Source: Deltaproteobacteria bacterium (GTDB lineage: Bacteria > Myxococcota > Myxococcia > Myxococcales > 40CM-4-68-19). From it: 62,755 bases of DNA. The notes beneath the pieces were generated by a model. It saw only the letters and a list, made by a program, of their open reading frames with translations, did not search any database and was not told where the DNA came from. The stretch spans positions 1 through 62,755 of the forward strand of contig VBLC01000076.1 in NCBI GenBank assembly GCA_005879315.1, written 5' to 3'. The first letter of the stretch is position 1. Each line of letters starts with the position of its first letter. The position numbers were made by a program, and so were the translations under genes. Below are positions 54,899-62,755 of the stretch, in pieces.

Positions 54899-55327
54899 TC
54901 AGTCCACGTCGACCGCTTTGGCGCCGTTGAGGCTCGTCGCTCTCGACACGTAACCGATCGCTCCCGGATGGCTGACCACGTAGTCGACCACCGCGACGTC
55001 GTCGCGCAGCTCGGGCGGAGGAACGCCCTGACCGGAGAAGATCCGCTGCTGCCAATAACTGCGCATCGACGCCACCGAGCGCGCCAGGATGTCCTGGGAG
55101 AATCGCGCGCGCACCGCCGAGTCGGGGCTCGCGTCGACCGGTCGGATGGGCGTGTCGTCGGGCCATTGCGTCGTTCGGCGGAAGAAAACGTCGGCGACGA
55201 ACTTGCGCTCGAGATGGCTGAAGGTGCTCTTGGGATGGACGATGACGACCCAAGCGTCGGCGCTCGCCGCTTGTGCGACGGCGGCGGCCGAGACGAGGAT
55301 GAATGCTCCGATCCGCAAGCGGGTCAT
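54899..55327 (-). CDS. Mini PstS-like phosphate-binding domain protein
   Basis: A 142-residue exported protein with leader GAFILVSAAAVAQAASA. The mature part has the short PstS-type pattern VVIVHPKSTFSHLERKFVADVFFRRTTQWPD, VRARFSQDILARSVASMRSYWQQRIFSGQG and DYVVSHPGAIGYVSR, matching the small one-lobe phosphate-binding-like proteins often encoded beside porins and membrane kinases. It is likely a sensory ligand-binding partner for the hybrid kinase rather than a transport protein, because no pstCAB genes are present. It lies 7 nt after the barrel stop and 0 nt before the kinase start. Confidence 0.85.
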   Translation of the reverse strand: MTRLRIGAFILVSAAAVAQAASADAWVVIVHPKSTFSHLERKFVADVFFRRTTQWPDDTPIRPVDASPDSAVRARFSQDILARSVASMRSYWQQRIFSGQGVPPPELRDDVAVVDYVVSHPGAIGYVSRATSLNGAKAVDVD

Positions 55328-55334
55328 CCTCCTC

Positions 55335-56492
55335 TCAGAAGTAGGCCGTGGTCTTCAAGGCGAAGAGCGCCCAGTCCGGCTGCAGCGCGGAGAGCAGCTG
55401 GTTGCCGTTCAGGGCCGGTGAGAGCGCGGCGGTGCCGTGCAGGTAATGACCTTCGAGCTTGATCAGCCAGAAGGAGTTGACGTCGAATCGCACGGTCAGG
55501 GCCAGGTCGTGCTGGTAGGCGTCGCGCCCGCTGCGCTTGTCGACGTTGGGGAAATAGAGCGAGTAATAGGCGCCCGCCGCCCACAATGGACTGACGCGAT
55601 AACTGGCGAGCGCGTAGGCGCGTTCGCTGGTGGTGGCGCTGTTGGGAAAGGAGGCGGTGTCGCTGCTCTCGGCTTTCACCAGCCAGCGGCTGTATTCGGC
55701 CGCGAACTGCCAGTCGCGGATCAAGTACTCGGCCGAAGCGACCCAGAGCGTCGCGGGGATCTTGACGGAGACTGGGCTCTTCTGCGCGATCGCCAGGCTG
55801 GTGTCGAGCCGGAGGAACTGCAGGCTCGCTCCCAGCCGCAAGCCATCGAGGGGCGGGGACCAGAGCAAGCGGCCTCCCGCGACGTAAGGGACGTCGAGGC
55901 TCACGACCGTGATGGGCGAGGTCGGCTGCGGGGTGACCTCGATGAAGATGGTCCCCGCGTACAATCGATACTCGAGCGCTCCCGGAGCGCCGAGTCGGGT
56001 ATATCCGTAGACCTCACCGCCGGTCTGGGCCAAGAGGAAGTCGCGGTTCTGCGCGGGATAGATCGATTGCGGAAGAAGGATGGCGGTGCGGGCGGAGTCG
56101 ACGTCGCTGATGGTGTTGTAGAGCCCGAAAGGAAGCTTGACGCGTCCGGCGCGAAGACCGAGCCAGTCCTTCCAGTGATAATCCAGGTAATACCAATCCA
56201 AGATGGCCTTGTAATCGCCGATGGGTCCCAGCTGGCGCGCGAACAGTTGAACTCCCAGCCTGAGCTTGTCGGTCGCGGGCAAGGTGAAGTTCAGCCCGAT
56301 TTCACTGAACTCGAAGCTGCCGCGCGCGGTGTTGGCGAGATAGTTGTTCGCGCTGGTGAGCAGATATCCCTGACTGACGAAGCCGTGCGTCTCCAGGCTG
56401 GCGGAGCCTCCGGGGAGCTCCAGCTCGGCGGCGGCGGCGGATGACGCGCACACTGCCGCGCTGGCGAGGACTACAAGGAGACCTCGTTTCAT
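55335..56492 (-). CDS. Porin-like outer-membrane beta-barrel protein
   Basis: A 385-residue exported protein with a clear signal peptide ending near SSAAAA. The rest is alternating beta strands with aromatic belts (RLGVQLFARQLGP, AILDWYYLDYHWKDWLGLRAGRVKLPFG, YRVSPLWAAGAYYSLYF, FWLIKLEGHYLHG) and ends in TAYF, a terminal aromatic as in Bam substrates. ATG 56492 has AGGA 5 nt upstream. It is first in a probable operon with mini-PstS, hybrid kinase and DivK-like genes, so it may feed ligand to the sensor. Confidence 0.88.
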   Translation of the reverse strand: MKRGLLVVLASAAVCASSAAAAELELPGGSASLETHGFVSQGYLLTSANNYLANTARGSFEFSEIGLNFTLPATDKLRLGVQLFARQLGPIGDYKAILDWYYLDYHWKDWLGLRAGRVKLPFGLYNTISDVDSARTAILLPQSIYPAQNRDFLLAQTGGEVYGYTRLGAPGALEYRLYAGTIFIEVTPQPTSPITVVSLDVPYVAGGRLLWSPPLDGLRLGASLQFLRLDTSLAIAQKSPVSVKIPATLWVASAEYLIRDWQFAAEYSRWLVKAESSDTASFPNSATTSERAYALASYRVSPLWAAGAYYSLYFPNVDKRSGRDAYQHDLALTVRFDVNSFWLIKLEGHYLHGTAALSPALNGNQLLSALQPDWALFALKTTAYF

Positions 56493-56852
56493 TCCATTCC
56501 TGCGTGGGTCATTGCACCGAGCGTAACAAACAAATCTCGGACCTAACAAATAAACGTCCGGTCAGTCCGGTTCATCCCGGAGCCCCGCTCCGGGAATGAC
56601 CTTACTCGCTTACATTCGGTTTTCCCTCTGGAAACGGCACCCTGATCAGCACGCTGTCTTCATCGATCGTCGTCGACGCGCGTTCTGGATTCAACATTGT
56701 AAAAAAAGATAATCTGCAAGTCCTATAGGAATGGGCTCCCGAGGGCGTTCGTCTCGTCGGGGACCTGCGTGCTGCAGCTGCTGAATCTGGGGCTCGGCCC
56801 GGTGCTTGCGACGGGAGCGGTCATGATATGCGCTCTGGAGATGGGCGCAGGA
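56493..56852. other. 360-nt intergenic region with direct repeats and hairpin
   Basis: No coding region is supported here. It is more AT-rich than the flanks. Two TAACAAA(C/T)AAA direct repeats start at 56524 and 56544, exactly 20 bp apart (about two helical turns), 32 nt upstream of the porin start, so they may be activator or repressor sites for the porin operon. A perfect 7-bp hairpin with 5-nt loop lies at 56576-56594 and can be extended with flanking TCAT/ATGA. A run of seven A lies near 56700. Confidence 0.55.
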
Positions 56853-57965
56853 TCAACGCACCGCTTCGCTCGACTGCAGCGCGCTGACGATGGCGTCGGC
56901 GATCTGCCCCGCGCCTCGGGGATCTGGATGGCCGTCCCACGGCATGATGCGCTCCGGCTGCAGCTCGACCACCACGTGAGGCAACCCGGCGAGCAGCTCG
57001 CGCACCGGCTCCGGCTCGGCGGTGAAGAGCGGCAGAACGAAGAGGGGCCGCGCGCCGCGATCCCGCGCAGCGCGCGCGGTGGCTTCGAGAATGGCGCGGG
57101 TCAGCCTCAGGCTGCTCTGCAATCTCCACTCCGGCAAGATCTGGAGGTCGTCGACAAACAGCTCGCGCAAGCGGATGCGCGGCCAGAAGGCCGGTGCGAG
57201 CACCAGCTCGCCATCGCGCAGCTCGAGGTGCGGCCGCGCGTCGCTGAGATTGCGGTGAAGCTGGACCGGCAGAACGGTGCTCACCAGGGCGACCGGATGT
57301 CGCAGCCGCAGCAGGGCCTCGCACGCGCGGAGGAACGCCTGGTCGCTGCCGTAGCCTCCCTCGGCCACGTTCACCACTTGCAGACCGAGACGCGCGCCGG
57401 CTTGCGCAGCGAAGGTGTCGCGCCACTCGAGGCCGTGCCCCGTGGCCATGGATTCTCCGGTGACGAGCAGCGTGGGCGCGTGCGGGTCCTCGACGAAGCC
57501 CGCCGAGGGCGCGCGATCGCCGTGCGCGTCGACGGCGTACTCGACCACCGGCCCGCCGCCGGGTTGGCCGAAGCGCATGACCCGGCCCGGAACGAAGCTC
57601 CATCCGGTGCGAGCATCTTTCGAGCCGAGCAGGAACTCCAGCCTCGGATGCCGGGCTCGATCTGCGGGCCGCTCCATGACGCGCAGGGCGATTTCCACTA
57701 CGCAGAGCGCCGCGACGATGGCGAGGCCGACGCGTCCCAGCTCCGCGGCGGAAAGCCGCCGGACGATCAGCGCAACGGCGCCGAATGCAAGACCGACCGC
57801 GGCCAGACTGCCGCGCACCGTTGGCAGCATCCAGGCCGGCGGCGGCAGATAGCAGGCGGGCACGACGACGTGGCGCACCCACCAGCCGCCATCCATCCAC
57901 GCCGCGGCGGCGATGAAGGCGATGGCCAGGGCGTAGAGAGCGATGCGAACGCACAGGCGCAACAC
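56853..57965 (-). CDS. Membrane-anchored SGNH-type hydrolase
   Basis: A 370-residue protein with an N-terminal membrane part (about 5-95, three or more hydrophobic segments) and a C-terminal SGNH-like domain. Block I is TLLVTGESMATGHGL with the nucleophile Ser, block II is near VAEGGYGSDQ, and block V is WDGHPDPRGAGQIADAI with the D-x-x-H pair. Such enzymes remove or transfer acyl groups on envelope polysaccharides or lipids. It diverges from the glycosyltransferase gene with only a 29-nt gap, so the two are likely co-controlled in a surface-glycan process. Confidence 0.8.
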   Translation of the reverse strand: MLRLCVRIALYALAIAFIAAAAWMDGGWWVRHVVVPACYLPPPAWMLPTVRGSLAAVGLAFGAVALIVRRLSAAELGRVGLAIVAALCVVEIALRVMERPADRARHPRLEFLLGSKDARTGWSFVPGRVMRFGQPGGGPVVEYAVDAHGDRAPSAGFVEDPHAPTLLVTGESMATGHGLEWRDTFAAQAGARLGLQVVNVAEGGYGSDQAFLRACEALLRLRHPVALVSTVLPVQLHRNLSDARPHLELRDGELVLAPAFWPRIRLRELFVDDLQILPEWRLQSSLRLTRAILEATARAARDRGARPLFVLPLFTAEPEPVRELLAGLPHVVVELQPERIMPWDGHPDPRGAGQIADAIVSALQSSEAVR

Positions 57966-57994
57966 GCCGCCACACTACCAGCGCGCGCGGCGCC

Positions 57995-59533
57995 ATGATC
58001 GAAACGTTCCTCGCTCTCTACGTCCTCTGCATGCTCGGCATGCTCGCGTACTCGCTCTTGCAGCTGCACCTCACCTTTATCCATCGCCGGCTGCGGAAGG
58101 CGCGCGGGAGCGTGCCGGTCGCATCGGCGCCGGACGAATGGCCGCTCGTCACCGTGCAGCTTCCCATCTACAACGAGCGCTACGTCGCCACCCGCTTGCT
58201 CGAGTGCGTCGGCAAGCTGGATTACCCGTCCGACCTGTTCGAGATCCACGTGCTGGACGACTCGACCGACGATACGCCCGAGCTGGTAGCGCCCAAGCTC
58301 GCCGAGTTGGCCGCGCGGGGATTGCGCGTGGCGCACGTGCGCCGCGCCGGCCGTTCCGGCTACAAGGCCGGCGCGCTGCGCGATGCGCTCCCCCGTGCCG
58401 CCGGCGAATTCATCGCCATCTTCGATGCAGACTTCTGTCCGGCGCCGGACGTGCTGCGAAAGGCCCTTCCCTGGTTCCGCGATCCTCGCGTCGCCGCCGT
58501 CCAGCTGCGCTGGGGATTTCTCAACGAAGGGTATTCGCTCCTCACCCGTCTGCAGGCGTTCGTGCTGCGCGTGCACTTTTTCGTCGAGCAGCCGGCGCGC
58601 CGGGCGCGGGACCTGTTCGCCAACTTCAACGGTTCGGGCGGACTCTGGCGCCGTGCGGCCATCGACGACGCCGGCGGCTGGCGCGCGGACACCATCACCG
58701 AGGACCTCGACTTGAGCTATCGCGCGCAGTTCAAAGGCTGGCGCATCGAATTTCTCGAGCACGCCCCGTGCGACAGCGAGCTGCCGGTGGACATGGACGG
58801 TTTCCGCTCGCAGCAGTTCCGCTGGATGAAAGGAGGCGCCCAGAACGCGCGCTTGCATCTCGGCCGTGTCCTGAAGAGCCGCTTGCCGCTCCTGGTCAAG
58901 CTCCACGCCTGCGGACACCTGCTCGCGAGCAGTTTCTATCTCCTGGTGCTGGCGACGGTACTGCTCTCGGTCCCGCTCGCCGCGGTCGGCAATGCCGCGA
59001 CGGTGGCCTATACGACGCGCTATGCGGTCGCATTCCTCCTGGCCATTCCCGTCGCGGCCGCCCTCATGTACGAAGCGCAAGACCGGCCGTACACGACCGC
59101 GCGGTTCTTTGCGATGGTCTGCGGCTGGTTCGTCTTTTCGCTCGGCATGTGCCTTCACAGCGCGTCGGCGGCCTTCCACGGCTGGCTAGGCGGTGGGGGC
59201 GAATTCGTCCGCACGCCGAAGTACGGCATCGTCGGCGCGCGCGGCGACTGGTCGAAGAGCAGCTACGTGCACCACAAGCTCCCGACCGCCGCGTGGCTCG
59301 AAGTGGGCCTGATGATCTTCGTCTCGATCGGCCTCTTGGCAGGATGGGTTCGCCGGAATTTCGCCTTCTATCCCGTCCAGGTCATGACACTGATTGGGCT
59401 GGTCTGGGTCTTCGGGCTGTCGCTCTTCCATTCGCAAAAGGCGCAGGGGCGGAGGCTCACCGGCGCGGGAGCAAGAGCAGCGCCGGAAGCAGAACCAGCG
59501 CAGTCACGATGGTCGTCACCTCGCCGACCATAG
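57995..59533 (+). CDS. Processive GT2 glycosyltransferase (cellulose-synthase-like)
   Basis: A 512-residue inner-membrane glycosyltransferase. TM1 is near 3-22, then a GT2 domain with VTVQLPIYNE, DDSTDD, FDADF, TEDLDLS and QQFRWMKGG (the Q..RW motif of processive enzymes), then about six C-terminal helices. It resembles beta-glycan synthases that polymerise and pass a sugar chain across the membrane; the sugar is unknown. No BcsB, BcsZ or export-barrel gene is next to it. Its last 77 nt overlap the convergent MMPL-type gene. Confidence 0.9.
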   Translation: MIETFLALYVLCMLGMLAYSLLQLHLTFIHRRLRKARGSVPVASAPDEWPLVTVQLPIYNERYVATRLLECVGKLDYPSDLFEIHVLDDSTDDTPELVAPKLAELAARGLRVAHVRRAGRSGYKAGALRDALPRAAGEFIAIFDADFCPAPDVLRKALPWFRDPRVAAVQLRWGFLNEGYSLLTRLQAFVLRVHFFVEQPARRARDLFANFNGSGGLWRRAAIDDAGGWRADTITEDLDLSYRAQFKGWRIEFLEHAPCDSELPVDMDGFRSQQFRWMKGGAQNARLHLGRVLKSRLPLLVKLHACGHLLASSFYLLVLATVLLSVPLAAVGNAATVAYTTRYAVAFLLAIPVAAALMYEAQDRPYTTARFFAMVCGWFVFSLGMCLHSASAAFHGWLGGGGEFVRTPKYGIVGARGDWSKSSYVHHKLPTAAWLEVGLMIFVSIGLLAGWVRRNFAFYPVQVMTLIGLVWVFGLSLFHSQKAQGRRLTGAGARAAPEAEPAQSRWSSPRRP

Positions 59534-61847
59534 CGTACCAGCCGAAACTGCGCAGCGCGCGATTGAGCGAATAGAGAAGCGAGCCATACCCGACGATCGA
59601 GGTCCACGAGCAGAGCGCCACCGCGGGCCCCACCTCCGCGAGCGCCTCGAGCACGTCGCCGCCTCGCGCGCGGACGCGCGCTGCCAGGTTGGCGCTGTAG
59701 TCGACGGCGATTCCGAAGGTGATGGGGAAGACGATGAAGTTGAAGAAGTTGATCTTCAATCCGACCGCCGCGGCGGCGCCGCACATCAGGACCACTCCGA
59801 GGAGCAGCGACCCGAACACGTAGACGCTGGTGCGCAGATTGCGGAAAAAGAGGAACACCAGCGCGAAGACGCCGGCGAAGGAGAGGAGTGTCGTTCGCGG
59901 GCCTTCGTTCTCGATGTCGGCGAGCAGGTCGGCGACGATGACGTTCTCGCCCGTCGCGTCGTACTTCTTGCCGCCGATGTCGACGTCTCGGACGCCGCGC
60001 ACGAAGGCCTCGAGGTTCCCGGCCATCTCGGTGTGAGCCAGGTGGGTCGCGGTCAGGACGGCCAGTCGCCCGAGCGTGCCGTCGCGCTCGCGGAATCGAT
60101 CGAGCAGGCCGGGCGGTGCCTCTTGAGCCGTGACCGCCCGTTGCTCCGCGAGCTGATCGCGCACCTGGCGTAGCCGCTCCCGCTCGATCCGATCGGAAAC
60201 TGTCGCCAACACCGAATCGGGCAACTCGGCGACGATCTGATGAATCACCCCGAGCTTTGCTTCCTGGTCGCGAGGCACCACGCTGGAAATGGTGTCGCAG
60301 CTCTCGATCAGGTCGCCATACGGCTTCTCCCGGGTCCGCTGCCGGATCACCTCGCAGAACCGGTCCGCGTCCTCACGGGTGTCCAGCAGGGCGATGGCGC
60401 CCGCGATCGATTGCTCCAGCGAGGCATCGGCGCGAGCTTCCGTCTCGTTGAGAACCTTCCGGCCCTTGGGTGGGTCGTTGGCGAGGTTCTCGAGGTTGCG
60501 CTCCATTGCCCGAGGAAGCTGGCGCAAGAAGAGGATCGCGGAGGCCGCGCACAAAACGGCGAAGATGCCTACGATGGCGCGCGGGCTGGCGAAGAAACGC
60601 CGGGCAAAGGCGATCCGCAACGGATCTCGCTTTCCCGGCGCGCCGCGCAGCCTCTCGAAGATCGAGAGCATCGCGGGCGCCAGCGCGAAGGTGCACAGCC
60701 AGCAGAGCAGCATGCCGACCCCACCGATGAAACCGAAGTGTCGGAACCCGCGGTTCGCCGCCACGACCAGCACGCCGAAGGACACGCTGGTCGCCGCCGC
60801 AGCGAGAAGCGTGGCGCGCGCGGTGGTGCGCGCTGCTTCGACGCAGGCCTCGCGAAGCGCCAAGCCGCGCGATCGCAGCTGCCGCACGCGCGCGAGATAG
60901 ATGAGCCCGTAGTTGATGCCGTTGCCGACGACGATGGCGCCGAGGAAAGCGGTCTGGGTATTGAGATAGCCGATGACGAGCCGGGTGAGGCCAAAACAGA
61001 TTGCCACCGCGATGAGGACCGGGACGCCGAGCGAGACCGTCGATCGGAGGTCGCGAAAGAAGAGCAGGATGGAAAGAAGCACCAGCGTGACCACGACCAC
61101 GGCGGTGCCCGCGAGGTCGTGGAGGACGGTCTGGTATTCCGCGATGAGCATCGGGAAGGTGCCGGCGAAATCGACGCGCAAGTGCCGGTCGCGTAGCTCG
61201 GGCCCGCGCGCATCGACCAGGAGCTGCATGCGATCGACGAGCGCGCGCGCCTCGTCGACCGACAGGCTGGTTCCGGCGGGCCTCACCTCGACCGTCACCG
61301 AGGTATGATCGGGATGCGCCAGGTAGCCGTCGGGATAGCGCGCGAAGCGCTGCGCGATCTGTTCCCGCGGAAGCTGCAGCAGCGGGCCTTCGTCGTCGTC
61401 GAGCTGCACCACGAGCGGGTTCTTCCGATTCCGGATCTCCGCCCGTGTCTTGCGCAGGTCGTCGAGGCTGGCGAAGAGCGGCCAATGCGCCTCGTACCAC
61501 CGCTCGACGGGGCGCATGTTCCAGTTGACGAAGCGGATCTGCGCAGGACCCATCCCGAGGAAATCGCGCGCCAGCGCCGAGGCCATCGCTTCTGCATTCG
61601 CGAGGCCCTGAGCTCCCTCGAGCGATTGCACGACCACCAGAACGGTGCCATCGCCCCCCACGCGCCGGATCAGTTCCTTCATGTGCTGGACCGAGGGCAG
61701 GTCTTCGGGCAAGAGCTCCTGGAAGCTCGAGCGGATCTCGAGGTGCGACGCAGCCCAGGCCGAAGCGCCCGCGAGCGCCAGCGCGACTGCGAGAAACAGC
61801 CCGGGCCGCGCGATCGCCGCCTCGGTGGCGCAGATCAAAGAGCGCAT
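59457..61847 (-). CDS. MMPL/RND superfamily exporter
   Basis: A 796-residue transporter with two repeats of one helix, a large periplasmic domain and five helices. TM1 is near 15-33; the first bundle includes LAGTAVVVVTLVLLSILLFFRDLRS and AIVVGNGINYGLIYLARV; the second bundle includes FPITFGIAVDYSANLAARVR and TSIVGYGSLL. The VGNGINYG and FGIAVDYSAN segments in TM4 and TM10 correspond to the family's proton-relay regions. Such proteins move lipids, hopanoids or lipid-linked products. There is no HpnN-type context. It converges with the GT2 gene and diverges from the phenylalanine hydroxylase gene with a 50-nt gap. Confidence 0.88.
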   Translation of the reverse strand: MRSLICATEAAIARPGLFLAVALALAGASAWAASHLEIRSSFQELLPEDLPSVQHMKELIRRVGGDGTVLVVVQSLEGAQGLANAEAMASALARDFLGMGPAQIRFVNWNMRPVERWYEAHWPLFASLDDLRKTRAEIRNRKNPLVVQLDDDEGPLLQLPREQIAQRFARYPDGYLAHPDHTSVTVEVRPAGTSLSVDEARALVDRMQLLVDARGPELRDRHLRVDFAGTFPMLIAEYQTVLHDLAGTAVVVVTLVLLSILLFFRDLRSTVSLGVPVLIAVAICFGLTRLVIGYLNTQTAFLGAIVVGNGINYGLIYLARVRQLRSRGLALREACVEAARTTARATLLAAAATSVSFGVLVVAANRGFRHFGFIGGVGMLLCWLCTFALAPAMLSIFERLRGAPGKRDPLRIAFARRFFASPRAIVGIFAVLCAASAILFLRQLPRAMERNLENLANDPPKGRKVLNETEARADASLEQSIAGAIALLDTREDADRFCEVIRQRTREKPYGDLIESCDTISSVVPRDQEAKLGVIHQIVAELPDSVLATVSDRIERERLRQVRDQLAEQRAVTAQEAPPGLLDRFRERDGTLGRLAVLTATHLAHTEMAGNLEAFVRGVRDVDIGGKKYDATGENVIVADLLADIENEGPRTTLLSFAGVFALVFLFFRNLRTSVYVFGSLLLGVVLMCGAAAAVGLKINFFNFIVFPITFGIAVDYSANLAARVRARGGDVLEALAEVGPAVALCSWTSIVGYGSLLYSLNRALRSFGWYAMVGEVTTIVTALVLLPALLLLPRR

Positions 61848-61897
61848 TCGGGCTTCTCTCCTGCGGACCTGACGGAGACGCTGCTATCTTGAGCGCG

Positions 61898-62755
61898 ATG
61901 AAGTTCTCCCCTGTCGAGGAACGGATCCACGAGAAATCCGCGGCGCCCCATCCCTGGCGCGAGGCTGACCTCGTCCCGCTCGATCCCGATCATCCAGGTT
62001 TCCGGGATCGCGTCTACCGTGAGCGGCGGAACGCGATCGCGCGCATCGCCCTCGAGTACAAGGAAGGGCCGGTGCCGCGCGTGGATTACACGGCAGAGGA
62101 AGGGGAGACCTGGCGGGCCGTCTGGGCCAGTCTGGCGCCGCTCCACCAGAAGTACGCGTGCGCCCAGTACCGCGATGCATCCGGCGCCCTCCGACTCGAC
62201 CGCGAGTCGGTGCCACAGCTCGAGGACGTCAACGCTTCGCTGGTGCGGGCGACGGGATTCACCATGCGGCCGGTGGCGGGGCTGGTCGGCGATCGCACCT
62301 TCCTCGGCTCCCTCTCGCATGCCAGGTTTCTCGCGACCCAATATATGCGCCACCCGAGCCGGCCTTTCTACACGCCGGAGCCCGACGTCGTGCACGAGCT
62401 GATCGGCCACGCCGCGACCTTCTGCGAGCCCGGCTTTGCCCGGCTGAATCGCGCCTTCGGCAAGGCCGCCGAGCACGTGGACGCGCAAACCCTCTCGCGG
62501 GTCGCGAGGCTCTACTGGTACACCTTGGAGTTCGGCGTGTGCCGCGAAAAGGGTGCCCTCAAGGCATACGGCGCGGGCCTGTTGTCGTCATTCGGCGAGC
62601 TGGGCGGCTTCGAAGAGCGCGCGCGGCTCGAGCCGTTCGACCCCGACGTCATCGCCGAGACGCCCTACGATCCGACCGACTACCAGCGCGTCCTCTTCGT
62701 CGCCCCCGGTTTCGCCGAGATGATCGAGCGCGTCTGCGAATGGCTCGATCGCGCG
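61898..62755 (+). CDS. phhA: Phenylalanine 4-monooxygenase, C-terminus beyond window
   Basis: The first 286 residues of an aromatic amino acid hydroxylase, open to the right edge. The non-heme iron site is intact: HELIGH (H166, H171) and E211 in WYTLEFGV. Other marks are DVNASLVRATGF and GLLSSFGELGGF. It converts phenylalanine to tyrosine with tetrahydrobiopterin and oxygen in the cytoplasm. ATG 61898 gives the natural start (MKFSPVEER). It diverges from the MMPL gene. No pterin-recycling gene is in view. The fumarylacetoacetate-hydrolase-family gene at the left end is 61 kb away and need not belong to the same pathway. Confidence 0.93.
   Translation, partial: MKFSPVEERIHEKSAAPHPWREADLVPLDPDHPGFRDRVYRERRNAIARIALEYKEGPVPRVDYTAEEGETWRAVWASLAPLHQKYACAQYRDASGALRLDRESVPQLEDVNASLVRATGFTMRPVAGLVGDRTFLGSLSHARFLATQYMRHPSRPFYTPEPDVVHELIGHAATFCEPGFARLNRAFGKAAEHVDAQTLSRVARLYWYTLEFGVCREKGALKAYGAGLLSSFGELGGFEERARLEPFDPDVIAETPYDPTDYQRVLFVAPGFAEMIERVCEWLDRA

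Noticed and set aside
56524-56554. Pho box for the mini-PstS operon
   Set aside because: The repeats lack the CTGTCAT sequence and the 11-bp period of Pho boxes.

Overview
This is a GC-rich, densely packed piece of a Gram-negative bacterial chromosome. It carries outer-membrane barrels, TolC/RND pumps, many lipoproteins with clear lipoboxes, a Cys-rich lipoprotein, a PP2C phosphatase and a large two-component signalling block. This mix and the base composition fit a myxobacterium or relative (Myxococcota / former Deltaproteobacteria). That assignment is inference from gene content, because no rRNA or other marker gene is present. I see no tRNA, rRNA, CRISPR array, insertion sequence or phage gene. 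Many neighbouring genes overlap by 4 nt (ATGA/GTGA), and several convergent pairs overlap by 8 to 77 nt.

Left part (1-26.4 kb) is mixed housekeeping: a partial fumarylacetoacetate-hydrolase-family gene, a PerM/AI-2E permease, an FUSC transporter, an alpha/beta hydrolase, a nitronate monooxygenase, AidB, a class A penicillin-binding protein, a PhnD-like binding protein, a second PerM-type permease and a split M16 peptidase pair. A minus-strand group follows, with an amine oxidase, a probable selenoprotein (in-frame TGA at 15015-15017 followed by a SECIS-like hairpin) and an Imm53-like orphan. Then come a Cys-rich lipoprotein, a TAP-type hydrolase with NatAB-type ABC exporter genes, an SRPBCC protein with a histone-like tail, a Nudix hydrolase, an ECF sigma / anti-sigma / DUF4097 trio, a glycine-zipper protein with a strong terminator, and a PP2C phosphatase with a recognisable promoter.

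From 35.5 kb down to 26.4 kb runs a marR-tolC-mdtA-mdtB-mdtC multidrug efflux operon, each gene overlapping the next by 4 nt. A MarR-like dyad abuts the first start codon. After a tandem-ACT gene, a ten-gene plus-strand operon (36.2-45.4 kb) encodes two lipoproteins, two outer-membrane barrel candidates, a solenoid-like protein, a TPR-like lipoprotein, MotA, MotB, a protein that joins a FliF-like ring segment and membrane helix to a FliG-like rotor domain, and a membrane-anchored basic protein. No flagellar export, rod, hook or filament gene accompanies it. It looks like a non-flagellar, ion-driven envelope motor and is the most interesting system in the window.

From 45.5 to 56.5 kb is a signalling block: a damaged PAS hybrid kinase, a DivK-like regulator, an NtrC-like activator with GAFSGA in place of GAFTGA, a pseudo-receiver, a receiver with an extra C-terminal segment and a receiver-kinase. 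On the other strand is a barrel / mini-PstS / hybrid kinase / DivK-like operon. The right end holds a membrane SGNH hydrolase, a GT2 processive glycosyltransferase, an MMPL/RND exporter and a phenylalanine hydroxylase cut by the window edge.
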